Shown here piece by piece: positions 36,486 to 41,944 of a stretch of 64,000 nt of DNA. This stretch comes from Diadophis punctatus similis (Eukaryota > Chordata > Lepidosauria > Squamata > Dipsadidae). A program made the translations under genes and the position numbers. Location of the stretch: NCBI GenBank assembly GCA_023053685.1, contig JALIGW010000003.1:44214496-44278495 (forward strand). Reading direction: 5' to 3'. Numbering within the stretch: position 1 is the first letter of the stretch; each line of letters opens with the position of its first letter. A model generated the notes under the pieces. That model saw only the letters and a program-made list of their open reading frames with translations, did no database searches and was not told where the DNA came from.

Positions 36486-39400
36486 TTATTTCGCCCATCT
36501 TCCTTACAAGGTGAATCTGGGTGGGTTGCAGGTTATAAAACAAGTAAAAGTAGTTGAAAGATGAAAAGATTAAAACAACACAGAGTTAAAATATTAGGAG
36601 AACTAAGGAACCGGATGGGACACGGATGAGATGTTCCTACCCCATTAGCCAGATACTGAAAGTGCCATTTAAAAAAAAAACATGTGGAGAAAAAAAGAGA
36701 CTAAGGAAACAAGATGCAGCATATGCATTTTGCCAAAAGAAATGTTAATTAATCGGTAGGGTTGTGTTCTCTTGAATGTGTGGGACATCTACAAACACTG
36801 TGCCTGTCCATCAGCCTGCAAAAAGATGCTACTGTTTTAAGACTTGCTTTACTGAGTCAGTTATTTCAAGCCTGGATAGAAGTTTGGAAAAGGACACTGC
36901 CTCTTTAGCTGATGGCAGAGAAGTATTGTTCTTGTGCTCAGGGGTCTCTCTCCCTCTCTCTCCCCCCTCTCCCCTCCCTCCCCCCCTCTCTCCTCTCCCC
37001 CTCTCTCCATCTCCCTTCCTCCCCCCCTCTCCCCCTCTCTAGATGTGACTTGTGACCTCATATGGTTGCCATTTTTAAATTCCCCCTTTGTTCCCTTATA
37101 AAACTAAAGAACTTTTTCCAAATAATTTGCAAATTGTGCACAGAGCTATTAATTACTGTACTACTATTGTCATTGGCAGGTTCAAAAAAAAATTTTTTTT
37201 TTAATTTTGATGGCCTTGTGAAAACCGAATGCTTACTGGTACATATTACAAGCTTATGTACTTACATTTCGTATGCTAGTATGTTTCTTGATTTCATGTG
37301 ACAGTTTTCAATCAGTGACCAATATCATTCTTAACATAATCATGTTATGTAGAATTTCAAATGAATTATTTCAATCTTTCTCCTCCTCGCCCCCAATTTT
37401 TCTGAAAAAAAACCAAAAAGTTCTTGAAAAAAGAAAAGGGATATTCCTTCTCTGAATTTCCATTTCCCCCTGTTTTACATCTTTTACATCTTTTTTTACA
37501 TCTTTTTTCTGCCCTTGAGTGAATTTATTTTATTGTTTCCATTCTATAAAGTGTCCCTTTATATAATTTATTAATCCAAAGCTGGAGTTTTCATTTTTTT
37601 TTTTCTGGCTGTGAAACCTCTTAATTTTTTTAAAAAAAGTTGTAGAAACCTAATCAAAAGGCAAAGCTTTACTGATAAAAGATTGACTGCATTCAATCTC
37701 TCTCCCCCCCCACCCTAATTTCCCCTGGAATCTCATCAAGTTCTTGCAGGATCCTGAGTTCCACTGAATACAGCTGAGAAGTCTTTTGCAAATCTGTGCT
37801 TGTTTGAAAGTTCAGTTCAAGGTTAAATTCCTTGTTACCTTGTACACCAGGTTTTTCCCTTCATATTTTTGAATCTTCCAGTGGACATGCTCTCTGGCAA
37901 TGGGCTGGAAGAACGTGATGTTTTGCATAAATATTGCAGGACCGTAATGGTTGATGCTTTGAGTCATATCTGGGCATTCCCTATTTGTGAAATAGAGTGT
38001 TCCCTATCATCCAATGCTGTATTTTTTTTAAATAAACTTATGATGGACAGTTTGGGTGTACAGTATCTCAGTATGAATCATGACAAGTCTCCACACTGGG
38101 ATTTCTTATGTTTCCCTGCCCTCCATTTTCCTAGAATGATGAGTAAGTTAGGATTCCCAAAGCCTTTCCCATGTGGCTTTGGTTAATGCTGGACTAGGTG
38201 ACGCCTCTCTTTGTTTTACTTTTTCAGAATTTAATTTGATAATAAGCGTGAATTCCCCCCCCCCCCCACTTCAGACAGAAACTTTAAGATTATATCTGAT
38301 CTTAGATAATACCAGTCTCCTGATTCCTTGCCTATATTATTTTCTTGGAGAATGTAGGTTATCTAAAATTAGCTAAAGAAGGTTCACTTTCTAATCCAAA
38401 TGCTCATATCCACACATTGACATCTGATTTGTGTGTGACTGTGCGTGTGTTTTCGTGTCATGTATGTTAAATTCAGCCAGATATAGATAGCTCTTTAGGA
38501 TGGCAAGCAATGACTGTTTTGAAGTGGTTTAGAACTCAGTAGCAATGCCATTGTGAGGTACCTGCTTTCTTTCTTATTCTCTAAAATGTCCCATAGGCAA
38601 ACCCCTCAGAATAAATCTCAGATTCTGCAAGAGATTTTTCCCATCTTCTCTTCGCTGCTGTTTCCAAAGGACGTTTCTCTAAAAAGCTGTTTCCTCATCC
38701 ACCATCCACGGCTTCAAGATAAGGTCGGTGTGTTTAGTGTTAAAATATTTCTTTCTTTTCTCCATTTAGTTTTACACCAGGAACATTAGGTTGAAAAAGA
38801 ATGGCTTTTCCTAGAAACATTTGTATTTTGTATTTATGTTTAAAAGGCTCTGACGATGGCTTATCCAGTAGAAAAACTAGAAGGCTTCATGCCCTCAGAT
38901 TAAGAATCAAAAAAGATGTGAGGTAGAAAGATATGGAGAGAAAAGGGAGACATGTTCTTAGTGCTAACATTATTCTAAAAGGGTTGATTGGGAAGGAAAT
39001 GGCTGCCCAGAAAGGGCAGAAGACATTGTCACCTTCAGGAGAGCTAGTTCTGTTCTTCTTTCTCACGGAATTGTTATTTATCCTGTCCTCTGTGAGGAGA
39101 GAGGAATGGTCTTTAGTCCAGTTGGTTATAGCAATAGGAAGAAGAAGATTCCACTTCTGGGCTGCTCTTTTTTCTTATAAGGCAAGTGGTTGAAAACAAA
39201 CAAACATAACTGAAACCCAATAAATAGCCAGCTGTTCAAGACAGGTGTAATGTTGCTGAGCATTTGTTCAAACCTATCAGATAAGAAATGGGGTGACAAA
39301 TTTGGTGTCTATTGCCACATACATATAGAAAAGGGGTGGTGCTCTGATTGCAACATTGTACCTGCCATTTTGCAGATTTTGCTATGCCAATGTCACTGGA

Positions 39401-41944
39401 TAGTATCAAGCTTTAGATCTGCTTGATTGACAAGTTCCTTGAGAGATGGTCATGGGGTCCTACTTTTTTTGGCTCTGGTTTGATGTTGCAGAGGAGAAAT
39501 CATTATCTATGCCTTCAATTTCTTTGAATTCAATTTTATGTTTTTTTTCCTTTCCAGTAAAACTATAAAGATTTCTGGGTGATAATAAAATGAACAGTCC
39601 TTCTTTTTTTATTTTTCAGACATACAGACTGCAGAACACCTTTGTGGTAGGAAGTGGTCGGCTCAACTTACATGTTATTCCATCTCTCTTGTGCAGAGAA
39701 CACTGCAAGGCATTGATGGTAGAGCTGGAAGCTGGAGATATTGGTGAGAATTGATACAGCAATAGGAGTTTATCCTACAAACAGCAACTAGCTGCAACTA
39801 ACTTACTGCTGGAAAAAAAGCAAGCCCTGACTTGTAGCTTGTGACATTTTGCCCTACTAAATGCTTTAAGCTTTATAATGCAGTAACAGAGAAAATATAT
39901 TCCACACCCTATCTATTGGGAAAAAAACATGAACTCTGTATACACTATGTGGTCTTCTAAATTGGCTTTCTACCCTAGAAAACTGCATTTGGCATTATAG
40001 GAAGTTTGTGTTGAGTCTATTGCAGCAGCCAAAAGCCAAAGTGCTGTTTATGGGAAGGCTACAATATAGTAAATAATGTTGCTTCATTGTTGTACAAGGC
40101 TAGGCCAGACCAAACTTGATTGATCATCACAGTTCAAAGAAGAGAATGTAGAACTGCTTATGTATAAACATTATATTGGAATATAGCAAGAGTCAGGCAG
40201 GCAAAGGGTGGGCAATCTTTTCAGGCAATGACCATCCATTTTTAAAAAAAAATTACATGAATTTTTATCCTCAAAATCTCATACAAGAATGTTGGGGTCT
40301 CACAGGTTTTGGGCCGTTTTGGGCTGAGTTGGGGTAAACCTATGGTCTCTAGAGGTGTCATGGATATACTAGTGTTTGTAGAGTTTTGAAGTGGACTCTT
40401 GAGACTATTAGGTCTGTTTTATTGAAGCCACTTAATGAAATTGTTCCTATGAAGACATATGCTGAAGTAATTTTTTTATACTTCCAAAGCAGGGGTGAAA
40501 TGTTCCCGGTTCAGGCGGGCCAGTCGGTCGTCGTAGAGCCGATAGAGCCGATAGCGATCGCAGCGCGAGGCTTCCCCCACCCGCTTCCCCACCTGCCTGG
40601 ACGCCGCCATTTGGGTTCTTTTACCCTCTGTGCATGCGCAAAGCGTTCTGCGCATGCACAGAGGGTAAAAGAACCCAAATCGCGGCATCCAGGCGGGTGG
40701 GGGAAGCGGGTGGGGGAAGCCTCGCGCTATGATCGCTATCGGCTCTATCGGCTCTACGACGACCGACCGGCCCGCCCGAACTGGGAGCATTTCACCCCTG
40801 TTCCAAAGAAATCTTGCTTAAGCCTTAACAAACTGATTTTCTCTAAGCTATATCATATTGTTAAGACCAGAACATATATATGGATAATTTACTTTATATA
40901 AGATACTGGTGGGTCTAGGACAACTCGGCACAGCCAACTCAGCATGGCTAGCTCACCACCACCACGTTGCCTCCGCCAACTCATTGTCGCCAAGTCATCG
41001 CAGGACAACTCAACGTGGCTAATTTGCCATGGGAACAACTTCTTGCAGGCAGCCGAAGGTAGAGCTGAGTGTGTGGGCAGAGATCAGAGCAGCAGCGGCT
41101 GAGGGCTTCCCATCAGAGAGAGCCGGGCGGGTAAGTAAGCAGGTGGGCAGAGTGCAGAATGGCAGTAGCAATGGTTGGAGGCTTCCTATTTTCACATCCC
41201 CTGCTGCTGCCGCTGGGCGTTTCAGAGTTCGTGGTGCTTGGTAGCGGCAGCGGTGTTCGGACCATTCAGTGGTAGTGAGTAAGTGGGGGAGAGGGGGAGA
41301 GGTGTTGGAGGTTGGGTAATGTCCCATTTTCACATCTCCTGCCACCGCTGCTGCCGAACAGCCTGTGGTGGAGTGTATGAAAATGGGATGTGCCTGGCCT
41401 CTGCCACCTCCTGGCTGTCCCCCCAACCGAACAGCCTGAACACCGCTGCCTCACACCCTGAACTCTGAATGGCCTGGATCTTGAGGCGGCAGCAGCGGCA
41501 GGTGTGTGTGAAAATGGGAAGCCCCCAGCCATCACCACTCTGTGTTCTGCCCACCTGCTTGCATGCCCACCCGCCTGGCTCTCCCTCTGGTGGGTATACT
41601 TCCAGCTGCTGCCATCGCTCTCCACTCTGCTTAGTGGCTTGTTTGCCTGCCCGGCTCTCCCTTCAGCTGCCCTCACTGAGTTGTCCCATGCTGAACTGGC
41701 CCTGATGAGTTATCCCATTCCGGATACTGGCAAGGAAGCTCGTTGAAGTACTTGCATACCATGGAAATAGAATGATGGGATGTTTCAGGGCACCATCACC
41801 TCCGATAGCATCCAATAATAAATCATAATAATCTGGTGTTATTGTTTTTCTTCCAAAGGTTTTACAAATGTAGATTATTGGACAACAAGTTTTAACTCCA
41901 GAGGATCTGAACCCGTAGTCGTTTGTGATGGATCTGCCAGTTGA
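11994..41944 (+). CDS. C6orf89: C6orf89 homologue (bombesin receptor-activated protein), complete
   Basis: Coding parts: 11994-12182, 13214-13379, 34188-34342, 34983-35122, 38597-38723, 39620-39743 and 41859-41944; 987 nt, 328 residues plus TGA. All introns are GT-AG and the phases (0,1,0,2,0,1) chain without a stop. Residues 1-50 are near-identical in style to vertebrate C6orf89, residues about 56-79 form one membrane segment ([20 protein letters not shown]), and the C-terminal half keeps [27 protein letters not shown] and EPVVVCDG. A type II orientation fits: short N-terminal cytosolic side, long luminal C-terminus with a sequon at N131. The family is reported as a Golgi and midbody membrane protein linked to bombesin receptor subtype 3 and deacetylase activity; no catalytic site is established. 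Mammalian forms are about 347-354 residues, so this one is slightly short, mainly around exon 4, which is poorly conserved. A fast-evolving paralogue is the alternative. PI16 downstream supports orthology. Confidence 0.9.
12183..13213 (+). other. Intron 2, with an unexplained 12624-13213 part
   Basis: GTAAAT to CTCTTGCAG. It carries the pogo-like miniature at 12227-12621, only 44 bp after the donor. 12850-13095 has repeat-like short phrases (CGACCCCAC, TGACCCC) that may be an old DNA transposon, but I cannot define ends. Confidence 0.5.
12227..12621. mobile_element. Pogo/Tigger-like miniature element, 395 bp
   Basis: Ends CAGGTAGTCCTTGACTTACG and its complement CAACTTACAACAG... reading GAGGACTACCTG on the + strand, flanked by TA (12225-12226, 12622-12623). 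This is the best-preserved copy of the family in the window. Confidence 0.9.
13214..13379 (+). CDS. C6orf89-like exon 3
   Basis: Acceptor CTCTTGCAG, donor GAGA|GTAAGG. Residues 64-118 plus one base of codon 119. It completes the membrane segment ([19 protein letters not shown]) and holds the conserved [15 protein letters not shown]. The apparent stop after the donor is intronic. Confidence 0.9.
14926..15063. mobile_element. hAT miniature, 138 bp
   Basis: Starts CAGGGTTGTCAAACTCGCGG and ends GAGTTTGATACCCCTG, with the 7/8 duplication CTCTAAAC / CTCTAAAT (14918-14925, 15064-15071). Same family as 20066 and 56041. Confidence 0.9.
15806..16604. mobile_element. Tc1-like palindromic miniature interrupted by a LINE
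   Basis: The left end reads CAGTTGATCTCATAAGTTTA, the right end is the complement TAAACGTATAAGCACAACTG, and both are flanked by TA (15804-15805, 16605-16606). The inner halves are also inverted (CAGAGAATATGAATGATAAC against TTATCATTCATATTCTCTG). It has no transposase. A LINE 3' end (16088-16568) sits in the right half. Confidence 0.85.
16088..16568 (+). mobile_element. CR1-L3-like LINE, 3' fragment nested in the Tc1-like element
   Basis: Codes the same C-terminal ORF segment as 10350-10870 ([20 protein letters not shown] and onward to KTWLFLQAG), then GTACGCCGCCCTGAGTCC, GGGCGGCATATAAGAA and (AAATA)n. The Tc1-like sequence resumes at once with TTCTGCCAGGGTATG, so the LINE arrived later. Confidence 0.88.
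16683..16830 (-). repeat. LINE/SINE 3'-tail fragment
   Basis: TTTATTTATAAAATTTATTG followed by GGGTAACTCTGGGCGGC reverses to the common 'GCCGCCCAGAGTTACC ... AAATAAAT' tail. The upstream extent is unclear. Confidence 0.4.
16930..17275 (+). mobile_element. CR1-like LINE 3' fragment
   Basis: Phrases such as AAGCTTGGAACCAACTTCCA and GGGCAGACTTGATGGATTGC followed by 'TACTGCCTTCAGTTATCCATG' style sequence are typical of the 3' end of CR1-group LINEs. An AT-rich stretch interrupts it at about 17145-17205. Confidence 0.5.
17638..17690. mobile_element. One arm of a foldback hAT miniature
   Basis: CAGGGGTCCCCAAACTTGGC then AACTTTAAGACTTC matches the left arm of 25737-25844. The second arm is missing. 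Confidence 0.6.
19800..19955 (+). mobile_element. RTE/Bov-B-like LINE 3' fragment
   Basis: The end GTGGTCACTAAGAGTTGACA, then CCAACTTAGTGGCACATAA, resembles the conserved Bov-B 3' terminus (a 'GTCGCTATGAGTCGG...GGCACTTAA' type sequence). Short and diverged. Confidence 0.5.
20066..20200. mobile_element. hAT miniature, 135 bp
   Basis: Exact 8-bp duplication ATTTATAT (20058-20065, 20201-20208). Ends CAGGGGTATAAACTGG and GAGTTTGACACCCGTG. Same family as 14926. Confidence 0.93.
20444..23651 (+). mobile_element. 3.2 kb pogo-class transposon with transposase gene
   Basis: Outer ends TTGTGTTTCCCTGAAAATAA and the complement TTATTTTCAGTGAAACACGG lie between TA dinucleotides (20442-20443, 23652-23653). 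From outside in, each side has a CAAAATAAGACC-type end, a GC-rich arm (about 20560-21040 and 23010-23560, inverted to each other), then an arm matching the body of the 12227 miniature family (about 21045-21235 and 22810-23005), and the transposase gene in the centre. The open frames in the GC-rich arms are repeat by-products. A deleted relative with the same outer ends is at 47954-48824. Confidence 0.85.
21348..22641 (+). pseudogene. Pogo-superfamily transposase, frameshifted
   Basis: The ATG at 21348 opens a 383-residue frame to 22499, and the C-terminus continues in the next frame to a stop at about 22641, so one indel near 22465 breaks a protein of about 430 residues. Residues 3-55 look like a Brinker-type helix-turn-helix ([20 protein letters not shown]), and residues about 65-138 like a CENP-B/Tc5-type DNA-binding domain ([17 protein letters not shown]). 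The DDE_1 core follows: N175 in MNET, where pogo enzymes normally have DET; D279 in SDSFSTH; and D315 in [13 protein letters not shown], 35 residues apart. The tail is acidic ([14 protein letters not shown]). Such proteins cut and paste their element at TA. Loss of the first Asp plus the frameshift argue that this copy is dead. The domain order resembles that of the host gene POGK, which derives from this group, but the element's ends show a transposon, not a host gene. Confidence 0.88.
24024..25029. mobile_element. TA-flanked ~1 kb DNA transposon, copy 2
   Basis: CCGTATTTTTCGGAGTATAA and its complement TTATACTCCAAAAAATACGG are flanked by TA (24022-24023, 25030-25031). It is inverted relative to 5017-6042. 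It contains the foldback miniature 24419-24560, absent from copy 1. Open frames at 24792-25231 are repeat sequence, with the same chance peptide at 4997-5203. Confidence 0.87.
24419..24560. mobile_element. Foldback hAT miniature inside copy 2
   Basis: CAGGGGTCTCCAACCTTGGC and its complement, with a near-perfect inner palindrome around AACTCCCAGAATTCCACAGC. The sister element has uninterrupted sequence here (about 5555-5580), which proves insertion. Only CTAG is clearly shared by the two flanks. Confidence 0.85.
25737..25844. mobile_element. Foldback hAT miniature, 108 bp
   Basis: CAGGGGGTCTCTAAACTTGG paired with CCAAGTTTGGAGACCCCGG. Flanks GTCTAGGG / TTCTAGGG (25729-25736, 25845-25852) form a 7/8 duplication. 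Confidence 0.88.
26520..29665 (-). mobile_element. CR1-L3-like LINE, near-complete ORF2, minus strand
   Basis: Reading right to left: endonuclease, reverse transcriptase, C-terminal region, the 3' UTR tail GCCGCCCTGAGTCCCTAGGG / GGGCGGCATAGAAATCC, and an AAATAAAATA tail (26520-26560). No ORF1 is visible beyond 29665, so the copy is 5'-truncated at or just before the start of ORF2. Shorter relatives lie at 10350, 16088 and 52610. The clade could be L3 or another L2/CR1-group LINE. Confidence 0.9.
26696..29665 (-). pseudogene. LINE ORF2: endonuclease plus reverse transcriptase, broken
   Basis: The endonuclease part shows [39 protein letters not shown] and [10 protein letters not shown]. The reverse transcriptase shows [53 protein letters not shown] and the active-site box YADD (27528-27539). 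The C-terminal part shows [14 protein letters not shown] and [20 protein letters not shown]. Three lesions are visible: a frame change near 29230-29310, a TAG at 28491-28493 with the frame otherwise continuous, and a frame change at the C8 run 27340-27347. A working element nicks DNA and copies its RNA at the nick; this copy cannot. Confidence 0.92.
31007..31150. mobile_element. hAT-like miniature, 144 bp
   Basis: Bounded by CTCTAGAA (30999-31006) and CTCTAGAG (31151-31158), a 7/8 duplication. It starts CAGTCCCCCACCTGGGTCGT; the right terminus is diverged. Confidence 0.7.
31160..31395 (+). mobile_element. tRNA-derived SINE
   Basis: Head GTGGTGGAATAGTGGTTAGA with a B-box-like GAGTTCGATTCTGACC, the body phrase CTTCCGAGGTTGGTAAAATG, and the end GTGGTATATAAGTCTAAGCA followed by a TATTGCTATTG tail. 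Same family as 49240-49485. Confidence 0.85.
31668..31790. mobile_element. Degenerate hAT-like miniature
   Basis: CAAGGGTGGGGAACCTGTGA ... ATACCCCACCCAGG looks like decayed inverted ends. No duplication can be read. Confidence 0.45.
31944..32368. mobile_element. Non-autonomous hAT element, 425 bp
   Basis: Starts CAGTGATGGCGAACCTTTTT and ends AGGTTCACCATCAGTG, with an exact 8-bp duplication TTATAGAA (31936-31943, 32369-32376). The GC-rich body creates long but meaningless open frames on both strands (31815-32354). Confidence 0.92.
34188..34342 (+). CDS. C6orf89-like exon 4
   Basis: Acceptor CTTTCCAAAG, donor AAG|GTAACT. Codon 119 to residue 170. It contains PEWW, the sequon NMS at 131-133 and a cysteine cluster (SSCCCS). 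This is the least conserved exon, recognised by its WW pair, its cysteines and the LLIK end, and supported by correct phases on both sides. Confidence 0.8.
34350..34897 (+). mobile_element. CR1 LINE 3' fragment filling intron 4
   Basis: Classic CR1 3' end: CAGAGAAGAGCAACAAAGAT, GACATGATAGCAGTGTTCCA, GGCCTAGAAGACCTCCAAGG, CCCTTCCAACTCTGTTATTC and the octamer-like tail ATTCTATTCTATTC. It takes up most of the 640-bp intron, starting 7 bp after the donor. Confidence 0.92.
34983..35122 (+). CDS. C6orf89-like exon 5
   Basis: Acceptor CTCATCAG, donor TG|GTGAGT. Residues 171-216 plus two bases of W217. [20 protein letters not shown] aligns with the family's TGKP...QHF..YPE pattern. Confidence 0.88.
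35446..35618. mobile_element. Foldback hAT miniature, 173 bp
   Basis: Exact 8-bp duplication CTTTAGAG (35438-35445, 35619-35626). CAGGGGTGGCCAAACTATGG and its complement are the ends. The centre carries a duplicated GCATGCATGGCTAGCTCAGG unit. Confidence 0.95.
35706..35835 (+). other. Unexplained 43-codon open stretch after a splice-acceptor-like site
   Basis: Follows a pyrimidine-rich GATCTTTTGGATTAG and reads [20 protein letters not shown] and on to VYNIDH before TAG (35833-35835). The peptide looks coding rather than random, but I do not recognise it. It lies in intron 5 of the C6orf89-like gene. Joined to exon 5 it would make TGA at once, so it is not a simple alternative exon. It could be a decayed gene fragment or chance. 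Confidence 0.25.
36295..36394. repeat. (GGTT)n microsatellite
   Basis: About 24 GGTT units, with minor interruptions near 36316-36325. Confidence 0.95.
36395..36487. repeat. (ATTT)n microsatellite
   Basis: About 23 ATTT units directly after the GGTT tract and directly before a LINE-like tail (36488-36560, CGCCCATCTTCC... read in reverse), from whose 3' repeat it probably expanded. Confidence 0.95.
36488..36560 (-). repeat. LINE/SINE 3'-tail fragment
   Basis: CGCCCATCTTCCTTACAAGG, GAATCTGGGTGGGTTGCAGG and AAAACAAGTAAAAG resemble, in reverse, the tail at 16683-16830. Confidence 0.4.
36943..37041. repeat. CT-rich low-complexity tract
   Basis: Imperfect (CTCTCCC)n pyrimidine tract in intron 5. 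Confidence 0.9.
37042..38596 (+). other. Rest of intron 5, no feature recognised
   Basis: Includes an open stretch at 37869-38186 with no recognisable domain, which I do not call a gene. Ends at the acceptor CCCATAG (38596). Confidence 0.5.
38597..38723 (+). CDS. C6orf89-like exon 6
   Basis: Acceptor GTCCCATAG, donor AAG|GTCGGT. It completes W217 and codes residues 218-259, with [20 protein letters not shown] matching the family. The donor is weaker than the others, but phase 0 fits exon 7. Confidence 0.87.
39620..39743 (+). CDS. C6orf89-like exon 7
   Basis: Acceptor TATTTTTCAG, donor ATTG|GTGAGA. Residues 260-300 plus one base of G301. Carries [14 protein letters not shown], a C-R-x-H-C motif and ELEAGDI. 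Confidence 0.9.
39744..40489 (+). other. Intron 7, proximal part
   Basis: No supported feature before the foldback element at 40490. The open frame at 40386-40901 is produced by that element. Confidence 0.5.
40490..40800. mobile_element. 311-bp near-perfect foldback element (hAT-like)
   Basis: Ends CAGGGGTGAAATGTTCCCGG and GGGAGCATTTCACCCCTG. Exact 8-bp duplication TTCCAAAG (40482-40489, 40801-40808). The left and right halves are complements almost throughout, meeting at about 40640-40645 (GCGCAAAGCGTTCTGCGC), so single strands would form a hairpin of some 150 bp. GC-rich and without coding. Confidence 0.95.
40910..41722. mobile_element. 813-bp DNA element of unassigned family
   Basis: The left end TGGGTCTAGGACAACTCGGC and the complement of the right end (CGGAATGGGATAACTC) are related. 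The 8-bp duplication GATACTGG flanks it (40902-40909, 41723-41730). Subterminal AACTC/GAGTT phrases repeat, and internal GC-rich arms (about 41090-41235 and 41500-41640) are partly inverted. No transposase. The many overlapping open frames here are repeat artefacts. An 8-bp duplication suits hAT or a similar group. Confidence 0.8.
41859..41944 (+). CDS. C6orf89-like exon 8 (terminal coding exon)
   Basis: Acceptor CTTCCAAAG. Completes G301 and codes residues 302-328, then [11 protein letters not shown] and [13 protein letters not shown] match the family C-terminus (G-Y-V-D...W, QPLVICDG). Confidence 0.92.

Noticed and set aside
36295..36487. CRISPR-like array of regular short repeats
   Set aside because: It is a continuous tetranucleotide microsatellite with no spacers, in a vertebrate genome.
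36206..36564. Open frames rich in GWLV and YLFI repeats
   Set aside because: Translation of GGTT and ATTT microsatellites, not a membrane protein.
37869..38186. 105-codon open stretch in intron 5
   Set aside because: No recognisable domain and no splice-phase fit with the flanking exons.
40386..41746. Many open frames between exons 7 and 8
   Set aside because: They fall in two non-coding DNA elements with target duplications.
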